The position numbers and the translations under genes are program-made. A stretch of DNA of 64,000 nt, from positions 26,996,258 to 27,060,257 of the forward strand of contig NC_081541.1 of NCBI RefSeq assembly GCF_901000735.1, given 5' to 3'. Positions 34,290-47,152 of this stretch are shown here, one piece after another (the first letter of the stretch is position 1; each line of letters starts with the position of its first letter). This DNA comes from Corylus avellana. Its lineage: Eukaryota > Streptophyta > Magnoliopsida > Fagales > Betulaceae. The notes under the pieces are model-generated. The model searched no databases, was not told where the DNA came from, and worked only from the letters and a program-made list of their open reading frames with translations.

Positions 34290-36930
34290 GAGGTGTGGTT
34301 TTGTACCTCTTAGTGATTAGCGATGGGTTATCAAGGCTACTTCTATGTTGAAGCAAAATCTCTCAAAATTATGTATGAAATTAAATTAGGAACGTGGTAT
34401 TCGTCTAGCTGGGACGAGCAGAGTTCACCATGTGGTGATTTTGGGCAAGCCGAGTGTGGGGTGGTGGTTGAAAACGGCGGAGTTGATTAGAGGAGACAAT
34501 CAACGGGACTTATGTAGGACTTTTAGAGTGGGGAGTATAGAGCATGTTGCTCGGAGGTGTGTGGATAGATGCCATGATAGATTTTTGGATGCATCGAAAT
34601 ACGGTGCAGGAGGGCAGCAAAGTTCCATCACCATCTCGGAGGGCTGAGAAGGGAATGGGTGGGATAGTTTTGTTATTTAGATGATGAAGGTGGTTCACTA
34701 TTTTGAGAAGGATACTGTTGGGTGCAGTTATGGAAAGAAACCTGGGGCTAATCTAGTGATGCCGCGGTCAGAGGATCAAGGTCGATGGGTGTCCATGGAG
34801 GCTTTGGTAAGGAAGGGTCATTCTCAGGAATTTGGGTCTTCAAGCAGGGGTATTGTGGGTAACTCAGGGGCTCAAAAGGTAAGAGAAACGGAAGAATCTA
34901 ATAGGAAGGAGGAGCAGCCATTACCCGAAAATTTTGGGGTGCAAGCCAGCAGTGATAGATTGAGTTTTCCTTTGTGGCCATGGAATCCCCTTAATTTTCA
35001 GCATGTAAAAGAGCTGTTAGTATCCTTTAAAAGGAAAGTGGAGAGGTATCGGAAGATGTTAGAAGTGGGCCAAACATATGGGCTCAGGAATGTAAATTCG
35101 ATTTTGTAAGCCTGCAGAAGGAGAAAAGGCTCTGGTTATGCGGAATGAAGGAGAGGGCTTAAAAGGATTGGGCCAGGTTTTATCTATGGGGTTATCAACT
35201 TATGGACTGGTCATTTTTGGGATCAGGAGGGGGCCCAAGAGGGATTTTGTTAATGTGGGATAGTCGGGTGGTGGAGAAGATTGAGGAGTGTGGGAATTTT
35301 TTTGCTACCGTGTTCCTTTGTAAGTGTTATCGAGAATTTTGAATAGGCATTTGTGGGTGTGTATGTCCCTCATGATGATGTTGAAAGAAAATGTCTTTGA
35401 GATGATTTGGTTGGCCTTATGAGTTTGTGGGAGGTGTCATGGTGTATTGAGGGTGGTTTCAATGTTCGGGTTCCTAGTGAAAGATCAGGTGATCCTAGAC
35501 TGTCATCATCAATGTTGGATTTTTTATATTTCTTTTTTTACCAGGGCCTCATGGACATCCTGCTTGGAGGGGAGAATTTTAATTGGTCTAATAATCGTGA
35601 TTCTCAAGCATGGCCTAAAATTGACAGGTTCCTTCTACCTCCGGATTAAAAAGAACATTTTTCGGATGTTGCTCAGAGACATCTTCCTAGAATCCTGTCG
35701 GATCAATTTTTTTGATGTTGGATTGTGGTGAGGCGTGTAGGGGTAGTAGGTATTTTAAGTTTGAAAATATGTGGTTGAAGTTAAGAGGGTTCTGTGGAGC
35801 AAGTGAAAACTTGTTGGTTGTCCTATAATTATTAGGGTTCTCCTAATGATGTTGGCACAAAAATTGAAAAGCATTGAAATTGGATTTGAAGTAATGGAGC
35901 GAGAAGGTTTTGGTAATGTAGGGAAGCGAAAGAAGGTTCTTTTGGATGGGAGCTGGATATGATTGCAGAGGGAAGACCTTTAACTGAGGGTGAAAGGTTG
36001 AGGAAGAAAGATATTTTTAGAGTGTTGGAGAGGATTATCCTTCTTGAAAAAGCGAGTTAGAGGCAGAAGTCAAGGGCCCTTTAGTTGAGAGAGGGATATA
36101 AAAACACTAAATTCTTTCATCAAGTGGTGAATTCACATAGAAGCAATAAATTGGTGTAGTATTTAGTTGTTAACAGGACTGTCTTCTGAATCTACAGAAA
36201 TAAGGGAGCATATTGTGTAATTCTACGAACGGTTGAATTCCGAACAATATGGTTGCCCACCAAAGTTGGATGGCCTTTCATTCCTTTCCATTAATGAGGA
36301 GGAGATAAATTGGTTGGAAAGACATTTTGAGAGAAGTGAGTTAGAGACTTGAATGGGGATGAGGCCCCAGGATCTTAGGATTCTCTATCGCTTTTTCCAG
36401 AAGTGTTGTGAGGTATTAAGAGAGGACATCGTGAAAGTATTCAAGGAGTTTCATGGCCGACAGAAGTTTGATTAAAGATTTAATGTTACTTTTTGTCCCT
36501 TATCCCCAAGAAAGCCGATGCAATGGACATTAAGGATTTTCATCCTATTAGTTTAGAGGGTTGTGTGAATAAAATTATTTCTAAGGTCTTGGCTGAAATC
36601 GATATCGGGATTATTTCAAGTTTATAGAATGTGTTTATAAGAGGTAGACAAGTTCTGGATTATGTTGTGGTATCTAATAAATGTCTAGAAAGTTGGATTA
36701 GATCTGTGGAACCTGCAGTGTTGTGTAAATTTGATTTGGACAAGGCTTATGATCATGGTAATTTGGAATTTTTGCTATATTTGTTGATGAGATGTAGATT
36801 TGGAGAGAGATGGCGACATTGGATGGCCCATTGCATTGGCTTTTCATTCTCATTAATGGTTCTCCTTTTGAGATGTGGATACGATCTCATTAAGTTTTAC
36901 CTTAGCATCAGTATACCAAATCACCGAGCA
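34290..36930 (+). mobile_element. LINE (L1-like) fragment, truncated in RT
   Basis: Plus-strand L1-type element of a different ORF1 class from the others. ORF1 reads GYFYVEAKSLKI (about 34330) and VVILGKPSVGWWLKTAELI (34432 on), followed by a linker (34681-35109). ORF2 shows a late endonuclease piece, LMDILLGGENFNWSNNR with KIDRFLLPPD (about 35548-35649), and RT fingers/palm ([19 protein letters not shown] at about 36500, CKFDLDKAYDH at about 36726). It stops before the catalytic FADD box. It has many stops and small deletions. It lies between the FDM-like stop codon and a possible 3' UTR exon. Confidence 0.85.
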
Positions 36931-37525
36931 GACAGATTTGATATTTGGGGTAAAATGATGAGTCATTTCTACTATCTGTAACACCTACAATTACTGTCTT
37001 AACATCATATTTGAAAAGCCTCTATGCATCCATACATTAAGCATCTAATTTGATGGCTATAAAGTGTTAATATGAGTATATTCATAACTATATCATGTTG
37101 CCATGATGGAGTCAATGATGGGCAAATCATCAAATATGAATACACAATTCTTGTTTAAGTTTGATTAACTGCTGTTTCTTCATATGATTTTAATGCTAGG
37201 TGACTGGAAATTCCAAGACGGAAATGGATGCGGATTTAGAAGGTGGTAGCATAAGTTCCTGGTTCATATCAAATGTCAGCTAGTTGGCCCCATTTGTATG
37301 TACGGTATATATATTAAGACAAGGGTCTTCTGAACTTCCAATGATATTGTTAACTCCAACTTTATTGGTGGGAATTTCTGTAGTGACTGCAGTTTCAGAA
37401 TTTACTGTTATGACAAAAACTAGAAACTTCTTCCAGGACCCTTTTTCTATTTTAATATTTGTAGCTGAAGATTTTGGCAGCTTGGTAGCTTGATCTGAAT
37501 TTGGCCAACTCGTCCCTAGTTTCAA

Positions 37526-37575
<50 letters not shown>

Positions 37576-37885
37576 CGGAAATTTATAAATTTCATTGATG
37601 AAATATCAAGAGCATAAAACTCTTACAAAAGAGCGTACAACACTCTTACAACTCAGCATAAAGTCTTAAAAATTTTAGCCAAATGTTATGAAGTTACAAA
37701 GTCATTGATACAATCATAAAAATTTTACAATCAAGTACATATTTATAACTTCAAGCTTTTATTAACTAATGTACAATTACAATTAAGAACAAATTTGCTC
37801 CGAGTAAACTAGATCTAGGACATAGATAGCCCAAATACTCACGTATGAAATCTTTTGCGCTCGAAAAATTAACTAATTTCAGAGT

Positions 37886-37916
<31 letters not shown>

Positions 37917-38040
37917 GAGTAAAAAAAAAAAAAAAAATCAATGGCTTTTGTGTTAGAACTAGTAGAGATATATGCACAATCAAAATAAATCAAGACAAGA
38001 AAATTGAACGAACACTAAATATTAACAATTTGTTCCACAA
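36931..38040. other. Gene-free region with a possible 3' UTR exon
   Basis: An acceptor (taatgctag at 37192-37200) precedes sequence from 37201 that would read VTGNSKTEMDADLEGG and end at a stop near 37284. With the donor after the FDM-like stop codon this could be a non-coding 3' exon. A (TA)n run covers about 37530-37574, and (AAT)n covers about 37889-37912. Other open frames on both strands show no family features. Confidence 0.35.
37530..37574. repeat. (TA)n microsatellite
   Basis: About 22 perfect TA units. Confidence 0.95.
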
Positions 38041-38449
38041 GTTACAATCTTTGCAAGTTACAATCTTTTCCTATACTAAGAGGCGCCATAACATTTTGCT
38101 TGAGCTCATTGTTGTGAGTACTCAGCATCAAAAAGATTCGAAAAATTGGCACATGCACCGACTGGCAAAGGGAAAGAATCAGAGTTTCACTGATTGGTAG
38201 AGAGCTTATGAGCTTCAGCAGAAAAATCGATATATGCATCGAGCGGCAAATGTTTATTTGAAGAAAAAAAACTGAGAATAAGAGTTGTCACTTGTTGGTA
38301 GAGTTGTGAAGGTTTCCAGATCAGCAATCATGTGAGGTAAATTCTGACTTTGGCAATCCAAATTCAGATGGAGATTGGGATGGCTTCTTAGTCACTTGAG
38401 GCACATCGCATTCAACATCGGTTCCGTCCTCAAGTAGGAGCACGTTTGG

Positions 38450-38976
38450 ATTAATCAAGGGTTAGGGGTTTCAGTTTCAAAAGATATGGTAATAGGAGGA
38501 ACCTGACCAATACAAGACTGATGAAGGCTTCTTTTGATCCCAACTTGTTTTGAAGGTTGCATAGGACCCAGTTGGTATACTGTTCTTGCTCCCCATGAGT
38601 GAGAACTCGTGCATAATCCAGTCGGATTTCTTCGTGCACGAGCTCTGTTTTACCATGAAACAAAACAATTTTCTGGCCCCAATAACATCGCCCTTATAAT
38701 CATATATCTTGATAGCAGAATTTTCGTGCCAAACCCCACAACCGGCTGTTCGCTTCACTTTATTTTTAGATAATTTCTTCAGCCATGTGAAAAAGTAAAT
38801 ATTCTCCTCCGGATCAAAAATATCACAGCCGTATATATCACACTCAACGATGCCCTCCCAGGGAATCTCTTCACCCTTAACCTTCTTCAACATTCTTCAA
38901 CAAGTTCATCATCGTAGGGCCTAAAGCGAAATCCCAGCAGCACAATTGTTTGCGTTGATGGAATTGATTCCATCAT
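38450..38976 (-). pseudogene. NAC-domain transcription factor pseudogene
   Basis: Minus strand. From the ATG at 38976 it reads MMESIPSTQTIVLLGFRFRP then YDDELVEE (NAC subdomain A). In a second frame from about 38893 it reads LKKVKGEEIPWEGIVECDIY (B), FTWLKKLSKNKVKRTAGCGVW (C) and VIGARKLFCFMVKQ then WIMHEFSL (D). Back in another frame near 38580 it reads TNWVLCNLQNK (E). NAC proteins are plant transcription factors. The subdomain order is complete, but two frame changes (near 38890 and 38600) break it. The usual GYWKATG motif is changed to a GVWHENS form, which suggests a divergent subfamily. Downstream minus-strand frames to 38040 may be remains of its variable C-terminal region. Confidence 0.78.
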
Positions 38977-39239
38977 TCCTTCTTCACCCTCACCTTTCTT
39001 TTCTTGTTGGAGTACGAGTTCTCTCGTTATTGTATTTAAAGTGTAGTTTTGTAGTATTTAAATTTGTGGGATATACTAATTATGGTGATTGAGGAGGATT
39101 AGTATAAATATAAAGTGTAGTTTTGTAGTGAGATGCATGTGGATCAACCAGCGAGAAGGAAGGTTGGGACGACTCTATAGGGTCAAGGTTTAGACTTCGG
39201 GAAAGACAATGGTTTTTAAGGTTAAACGCCCCATAGATA

Positions 39240-40015
39240 CATATTTGAATTTTGTATTCAATTTTCTAGATAACATTTTAGTTTTATCTAGAAATCTGAA
39301 TACAAAATTCAAATATATAAAATCTAATCTATACATTTGAATTCCCAGTATTATTTCTACTTTTGCATTATACATACAATCTTGCTTAATAGAGTTTTAG
39401 TTTTATCTAGAAAACTGAATTAAAAAAAAAAAAAAGCTACGGCAGAAGCATAAGGAGATTGAAGGGAAGTGAAGGACTATCGTGAAAGACCAATAATAAA
39501 GGATAGATTACAACTATCCATCTTTATCTTTATCTTTATCGTCATCTTATGTTTTCTCTTTAGCATCAGTTATGTTATTTTGAATAAGTTATCATTATCT
39601 TGTTAATTAGTAGCATTAGTATAAGAAGAAGATTTTCCTCTTTGGTTTATCATTGGAGTTTCTATCAATCAATTTCTATTGTTTCCCTTTTATCATTGTG
39701 GGTTCTTACCAGTTTTCTAGGTAAAACTAAAAATTGAATACAAAATTCAAATATATAAAATCTAACTTTAGTTTTATCGAGAAAAAAAAATATATATAGA
39801 AATAATATATTTGAATTTTGAATAAAACGAAAGTTTTAGTTTTATCTAGAAACTGATAAATCTTCATTTCATCTCAATAAAACAACAAGAGTCATAAAGA
39901 CTCTAAACATCCAGAGCTACCTGCTCTGAACTGAATACAAAATTCAAATATATAAAATCTAATCTATACATTTGAATTCCCAATATTATCTCTACTTTGC
40001 TTTGTATTCAATTTT
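39240..40015. repeat. Cluster of palindromic and direct AT-rich repeats
   Basis: A phrase built on agttttatctagaaa, then ctgaatacaaaattcaaa and tatataaaatctaa, recurs. A near-perfect palindrome lies at 39245-39320 (arms of about 33 bp). A direct pair of about 70 bp lies at 39297-39366 and 39936-40005, and shorter copies at about 39400, 39722-39790 and 39837-39855. The middle (39435-39720) resembles an LTR/TRIM-like spacer, but no ends could be proven. Probably nested MITEs of one family. Confidence 0.55.
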
Positions 40016-41500
40016 TTAGATTTTTATCTAGAAAACTAAAAACTAAAAATCCAACCGTGAAAGATAACCCCTGTTTTTCTCCTCGGCCTGAAGGTCGAGA
40101 GACAATTTTATCCTCGACCTGACGGCCAGGAAAAAAAAAATATCAACAATTAAAAAACAAAATAATCCCCACAAGCAAAAGGAGGAGCACGACATCGTAG
40201 ACATTCCCAAGAAGACACGCCTGGACTAATGAAGACGATTAGATATAAGGTTGAAGAAACTTGATCTAAATCTACAAACTAGATCTAAAGCAAACTCGTC
40301 ATAAACAGAGACCGGAGGAGACCACAGGAAAGACACTCAGCACTGCTATCAGGGAAGGAGAAGCTAGATCTTCCCTCCTCGGTGATTTCTTCTTTGGTGT
40401 TGCCTACAGAAAAAGAGAAAGTGAGTTTCAAAATAATATTACATTGAGCTTATGGTAGTAATTAATAATTTGGCATTTCTCAACAAAATTCTCAACTTCT
40501 TCTCTCTATTTAATAGGTAGATATATATTCAGTTTTTGCTGTTGCAGGAGATATTTTTGCCAGTGAAGAGTGTTGGCTTTCATAAACATATTGAATAAAA
40601 CATAAAAAGATACTCGTGGTAAATGATCATATGAAAAGCAAGTTCTCTTGCTTTATGAAGAAAGTTTAAATTTAAACAAAACATATAGAAAACAGAGTAG
40701 TAAGGGATACTTTATAAACACAACATTATAAACATCATAAATTAACAAACCAATTAATAAACATCATCCATATGAATAATTAATAAGAGAACACAACATA
40801 ATAATAAACCAGTAAACATCATACATATGGATAATTAATAAAGGAACACATGGTGTATAAACCGGTTTTAATGATGACAATCTTGTACCCATTCGACCAG
40901 GTTCTAATGGATTAAAATTCCTTACAATTTTCTCAAGTTATGTGAATTTAAGTTGTTTATTGCATTGAACAACGTAAAAAATACTAACTATTAAAAATGC
41001 GACGTGTTATCAATGAGAATTGAATATATTTTAATCAGATGCTTCTTAGCTTTATCTCCAACCCATCATGCCAAACACCACCAAAACCCCAAAGCTTGAA
41101 AATTTAACCCGAAAGCTGATGGTGTTGAGGATGGTGCCGGCCATGGGTACGGGGAAGTGAAGCTCGTAAATGGCCGGACTATTTCTGGTTAATTGATTCT
41201 CGGTTGGTGGAAGAAAGGAAAGGATAAAAAATAATAAAATAATGTTTAATTAAAATAAATAGTTAAAATAGATATTCCATGTAGTAAAAAATTGGTAACT
41301 AAAATAAAATATATATATATATATATATTCAAATTAAAATATGTAACTAAATTTAAAAAAAAAAATTAAAATTGCCGCCGGAGTTTCACTGGAATCCGTC
41401 ACAGGAGGTCGCCGGAGTCCAGCTGGTAGTTTTGATATGAAAAAATATGTAAAAATTAATACGATAACATTTTTAACTTAATTTAAAAGTAATAAATGAG
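40016..41500. other. Gene-free region upstream of the CMC4-like gene
   Basis: It contains two related phrases, cctcggcctgaaggtcgaga and cctcgacctgacggccagg, near 40082 and 40112, AT-rich spacer, and a stretch at 41040-41420 of mixed composition. No family can be assigned to the short frames. Confidence 0.4.
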
Positions 41501-41601
41501 ATTTGACGTGGCATTTTGCGAAGGTCGGTTCCCAGTTGAGCTTACCATTTAGGCTTTTCTCAACTGAAACAGAATCCAGACTCCAGAGAGAGAGAGAGAG
41601 A

Positions 41602-44600
41602 ATGGCAAAAGCGAGCAAAGAGCCATGCAAGAAAGAGGCATGCGACATCCAAGCATGTCTTTCCAAGAACAACTTCCTCCCTCAGAAGTACGTTTTATGT
41701 TTCCTGTATTCGTGTTTATATATTTATATTCATGATTGCCTTCTGTTTGGCTGCTGAGAAATTTTAGTTTTATGCTGTTTCTTTTTATTTAGAAATGAAA
41801 AATTAACTATTTGACCCGAATAGCTCTGTGCTTTTCTAATTAGACGGACGGAGAATTGTTTTCTTGTTATGTTTTCCTACATTTTCTCAGCGATCCAGCG
41901 AACACTTTTTGAATCATTTTTCGATCATTAGGGTTCATGTGGTTGTCTTTGCTAACTTGTAACTGTCTTGTGCTATTTATCTTATCTTCCTTCTTTTTTT
42001 TTTTTTTCTAAAAAAAAAGAAATTTTTTTTTCTTTTAATGATTAATTGGTGCATTGCGATGATTTGGGCCTTGACCAATAACTATTCTGATTCACTTTCT
42101 TTGAAAGGTTTTGATTTGAATGATGAATCCTTCCTTTTTTTTTTCTCTTTTTTTTCGGTTTTTATTAATATTTTTTAATTTGATTGCTCAATTTATGTTA
42201 CTACTTCCCAAAGACTAAAAATTATCAGCAAATTTATTGTTTATCGCTGATAAAGGTTAAATCAAATGTTGGTAGTCCCACTAAAATCAAGGAGGAAATT
42301 GATGTTTCGCTCTTAGTGCAAACTTTCACTTGTTTAGAATTATCAGGCTTCATCCAAATATGATGTTTTTGATACTCAAGCAATAATTTATTTAGTGGGA
42401 GGAAATTGATGTTTCGCTCTTAGTACAAATTTTCTCTTGTTTAGAATTATCAGCATCATCCAAATATGATGTTTTTGATACTCAAGCAATAATTTAAGAC
42501 AAAGTTGTTTAAGTAAGTGTAGCCAGGAAGAAGTAAAGTTGCTCCGATAGTCAAGGGGGTTTATCCTGCTCTTTAGATTATCCCATCAGGGCAACCGCAT
42601 CCATTTAGCAGAAGTTTGCTATCGCCTGTACACATGCTCTGGCTAAACTAACAAGGCGGTGAGGCTCTTCTTAGCTTTTCATCCAGTTGGCCTCTTTAGG
42701 CTGTCTAAATGTTTGCTTGAAGAATCGAGAACATTTTGGTGTTTTCTTGGTTGCAATCTTGCATTTGTTGTTAGCCGACCAAGGTTTCTCAAGTCAATAT
42801 GACCTTATATATGATGCATTTACAAGTGAAGACATCATTTTTTTTTCTTCTTGAGTGGGATCATAAGGAAGAATTTATATCCAGCCAGTGGATATATTCC
42901 TCTCATGGTATATTTCTGACTCGTACCATCTTAATCTTGATGGAAGCAATTCAACATGAAGCTCATTTTTCCTTGAAAGAATGCTATACAGTTAACAACA
43001 AAATTCTTTTTTTTCTTAAGACATTAAATAAAATTGAACATTTTCATATCATTATACGTGCTCTTAGAAACAGTAGCCTATGAACTCTATCATATTTGAC
43101 CTCAATCCTTTTTTTTTTCCTTTTAAAATTGTTCCTATTTTCAAATTACGTTTTATTGTGTGTGTTTGTGGGTGATTGGATTTCACTTCCATCTTGTGTT
43201 TAGTTAGTAGAAACCACATCTCAAGTTGCATATTGAAAAGAACAATTTTAAAAGCTTATCAATTAGAAAACGTTTGACTTTTTTGGATTGAGACCTGCAG
43301 TATGATGATCTAGGGCGCGTTTCAATGAACTTCTCTGGTTTCCAACCTGTTATCCATTTTGGAAGGCATACAGCTCAATTTGTAATGCAATTGGAGAGTT
43401 TCATATATGGTTTAGTTTAAGAGGGCTACCTTGATATCCTATGTTTGGAGTTTTGGCCCAGAACAATATATGTGGCCATCATTTCTTTAAAAGTAGTGAT
43501 GTTAGTGCTCATGCTTGGTAGGAGCAATTGATCAGGTGACACTTTGCCCACCTGTTGTATGGGGTAAGTTAAGTTTGCAAACATGTGGTATGAAAAGTGA
43601 CACATTACCCGCCTGAGGTCCATTATGTTACTGCTTGTCAAAATCTGCCTTCAAAACTGGTATCTGCAAATCATGCGCTTCAAGAAAAGGCGACAATCTA
43701 TCAATTTATGATTTAGAATAATGAAAGGTAGCAGTTTACCCACACAATTTTTTTATTGTTGGTTTCACTGTTATATTTAATAGCATAATTTTTGGATGCT
43801 AATAGGGCTGATCTAGGTGAGTAATGTGCAACTTTCTAAACCACAAACTTGTCCTATACCACCAGTGGGCAAAATGTAGTTTACCCTAATTGATTTGGAT
43901 CCTTATTCACATTTGAAGTCTTCTCATGGTATGTTATAATTCATGATGAGGGTCAAACACATCCATTATGATGGACTTTATTCAAAAACTCTCATGCAAC
44001 CCTTCTATTGACTTCTTTGACACTGCTTCTACTTAATAATCTGATGTCAAGCATAATCTGGGTTTTGCATTTCACAAACTTTGCAGTTGTTTTAGATTGA
44101 AGATCTTATTACTTTTTCAACCGAAGCTATCAAGGACTAGTTAGACCTATTTGGTCATTCTCAAACTTGAATTCTTGTCTAGCATTCTAGGGGCATTTTT
44201 TTCCTGCATGAAATAATATGGCTAGCTTCGTTTTGGTAGTTTAATGATTAAAGTAAACATGAAAAAGATTGTTATCAACAAAAGCTTTGCTAAACAGCTT
44301 CTTAAAAGGTTATAGATTCATGCTCTTTAACTTTACTTCCTCTCCTATTCCTTTGAGGGATAGTTTTCTCAATTTTCAACTGTTCAAGGGAGTTGTTACT
44401 TCTCTTTTCTGAAGTGTTTGATTGAGTGGTAGGACCAGGAATTACTTATAATTTGTTTTAAAAAACAAGTGGTAGGACCAAGAACATTGTGTTCGTTGCA
44501 CTGATATTTATAATCTAAGTTTAGGGAGTACTTATTGTACTTATTGGCACTGTATTTATGGGTTGTGGCTTTGAATTTGATGGAACTTGATTTTCTCCTA

Positions 44601-44891
44601 ACTTTAGTATCATCTTACCACTTTTCCCTCTAGCCTATGTTTTACAGCTTTGAGAGTTATCTGTGTCACCTGAACCTGCATGCAGTAGATTTCCCAATAG
44701 GTTGTCTCATCATGTATTGAGATATTAAAGCATTAGTTAAAATCTCAATTTGTGTAATCTTGATGCTATTGTGTTAATGCTGTAGGTGCCTTAAAGTTAT
44801 TGAATTGCTGCAGTCCTGCTGCGAGAAATGTGATTATAAGTCAACACACTGTGCATCTGTCTCTGACCTTTTGAAGCAAAAGCCCAAGTAA
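41602..44891 (+). CDS. CMC4: CMC4-like CX9C mitochondrial protein
   Basis: Small twin-CX9C protein of the CMC4 (p8/MTCP1NB) family. Such proteins are imported into the mitochondrial intermembrane space and folded by Mia40-type disulfide relay; CMC4 is linked to cytochrome oxidase assembly in yeast. Exon 1 is 41602-41687 (MAKASKEPCKKEACDIQACL and on), exon 2 is 44786-44891, with GT..AG borders and a 3.1 kb intron. The product is 63 aa. Cysteines at residues 9, 14, 19, 30, 40, 41, 44 and 51 reproduce the human CMC4 spacing (7, 12, 17, 28, 38, 39, 50) almost exactly. No targeting presequence, as expected for this route. The start is the first ATG, immediately after a GA-repeat leader. It looks intact. 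Confidence 0.93.
42291..42497 (+). repeat. Tandem duplication (2 x 107 bp) in the CMC4 intron
   Basis: ggaggaaattgatgtttcgc starts at 42291 and again at 42398. The copies differ at a few sites only. Intronic. Confidence 0.9.
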
Positions 44892-45485
44892 AAGCCATAT
44901 CTGACAATTTAGACTAAAAATGGCTCGTGTAGCTCTTTGTTTATGCCATCTTTTGGGCAAATGCTGCAGAACCACAACACTGGATGTGGTGAGTTAATTC
45001 TTGGAGTTTCTCACACAGGCTTATGGTGAGAAACCGATTCCAAACTAAATGCAGTGCTTGGTGGTGAGGGGATGATTTTATCATCTCAACAAAAATGCTA
45101 GAGAAATTTTGTGATGGGTATTAGTATTACTAACTGTTGAACGGTACATCATTTTGGTGGGATACTTTTTACGTGTCTGATTGGTGCTTGTTTGTACATA
45201 TGATCTGATTTTTAATTCTTTTCATATTTAAGAAAAGAGGCAACCAGTTATTTTCAAGATTATTTTTCTTTTTCTTTTTGCCCAAGTGATTTTATTTTAT
45301 TTTATGTAAGATATAGCTAATGGTAATAGTTTACTTGTATAACTCCCACTTGTGCAATTATGATGTAAATGTTAGATGTAAGACATTAATTTGTAGATAG
45401 GATGAGTATTAATCAAATTTGAATTTGCTATAAGTTAGTGAAGACGTGTTTCCCTCAAAATCTATGAATTATTAGAGGGTTCACT
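44892..45485. other. 3' flank of the CMC4-like gene
   Basis: Expected 3' UTR and spacer. AT-rich, no gene. A MITE-like phrase (gtgatgggtattagtattac) lies near 45111. Confidence 0.4.
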
Positions 45486-45489
45486 GTAT

Positions 45490-45493
<4 letters not shown>

Positions 45494-45534
<41 letters not shown>

Positions 45535-45618
45535 CATGTCCACACAAGAGGAGAGGGGGTTTGAACTAGTGCTTCGTGAGACGTGACACCCAACTAATTG
45601 AGCTACCTCATTGGAAAC
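45494..45618 (-). mobile_element. tRNA-derived SINE with TA-rich tail
   Basis: Flanked by gtattctc at 45486-45493 and 45619-45626. On the minus strand it shows an A-box-like gtagctcaattagttggg, a B-box-like agttcaaacccc, then cttgtgtggacatgtt and a (TA)n tail at 45494-45531. Same family as the SINE at 28293. Confidence 0.82.
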
Positions 45619-45626
45619 GTATTCTC

Positions 45627-46084
45627 CTGTCATCTATTCTCAAATTATGAAACAAATTTTTCATATTTTTCCTTTGCCATGATCTTTCTCAAAAATGTAT
45701 GTTTCAAAGAGTTTATTCACTAATTAGTCAAATCTCAGAGCCTGCGCAATTTGCTCTCCTGTCTAAACTGGCAAAAAGCGTAAGTCAAAATATTTAGACG
45801 AACCTCCTGGAAGAAGTTGCTATTGCATTACCAATTGCTGAGAGCAATGTCTCAATTCTTGGTCATTTTATATTTATCTTTTAAATAACATGTCTTTGAA
45901 AAGATCAGGGCAAACTCACTCTTCTTTTAGGAAAGACATAAATTCCTTATACACTTGGTTTGTAAGAACCATCCTTTAAAAATAACATGTCTCCTACCAT
46001 GTGATTTTTTTTTTTTTTTTGTACGGTTTGACTTCTGAATAAATTGACAACTGAGACTTCTTTACTTGCTTTATTGCATGACCA
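45627..46084. other. Spacer before the nested LINE
   Basis: No gene seen; T run at about 46007-46020. Confidence 0.4.
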
Positions 46085-47152
46085 AAAATGTGAGAGAGCT
46101 CTCGCTCTGTTTTGAGCTCTCTTTCTCTCCTTTTGGTGAGACTATTCTAAAAGACATTTGTCTTTCTTTTTCTGTTTGCTCTCAAAGGTTTTCCTTTCCT
46201 GTTTCTTCAAAGTCTTGTACTCCTTTTGCCGTCACTGTCTCAGCTGGGTTTACTATTATGGCCGACATCCCCATATCTCAAGATGCTCTTCAAGTGCTCA
46301 TTGAGGAAACTACAGCCATGGGATGGGATAATCCGGATCAACTCGAAGGTCTTGATGAAGCTCCTCCAATCAAGAAGCGTTTGCCATCCTGGGTAGGTTG
46401 CTCAAGTTGAAACCAATTAATTCTCAATTGGTTAGGGCTACTCTAGCTTCAGCCTGGAGTTTTGCTGCACCTTTGGCTGTTGAAGTCATGGCTCCAAACA
46501 TTTTTCTATTTGCTGTTCCACAAAGGAGTCACATGGAGCGTATACTTCCACAAGGACCATGGAATATAAGAGGTTCTCTTCTCCTTCTTCATCCTTAGTC
46601 TCCTATTTTAGCCATTAATGAAATTGTGCTGGCTTTTTGTCCATCTTGGGGTCCAAGTTCATGGGCTTCCCATGCAAAATATGACCACACGTAATGCTAT
46701 TATGATTGGTAAGCCCTTGGCTCATTACTAGAGGTGGAAAACTGTTCCACAGTGGGTCTCATTTGTAGGCAATATTTACGGATTAAGGTTGATCTAAACA
46801 CTACAAAACCTTTGATTCCGGGCTTTCACATTCCTTGTCCTGGTAAAGACCCATTGTGGGTTAGTTTTAAATATGAGAGGCTAGTAGATTATTGCACTCT
46901 CTATGGACTCATTGGCCATAAGATGATTTTCTACCCTACTTCACCATCTACAATTCCTCATACAAAATATGGTATCTCTTTGAAAGCTACATCTTTCTCT
47001 AGCCCAAGGATTGTCTCAACCGCTTTTGTGGATGATTTCTGGTTCAGGGTTGTCGTCAGAGGGGCAAGGTATTCATTATGAAGCTTTTGGAATAGCCTCT
47101 CGTGGTGGTGAGTCCACTCGGTTACAGCTTGTTCCACGTAACTCATATTCTC

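Noticed and set aside
37280..37525. 81-codon minus frame and 69-codon plus frame
   Set aside because: No recognisable motif on either strand; more likely 3' UTR-like sequence.
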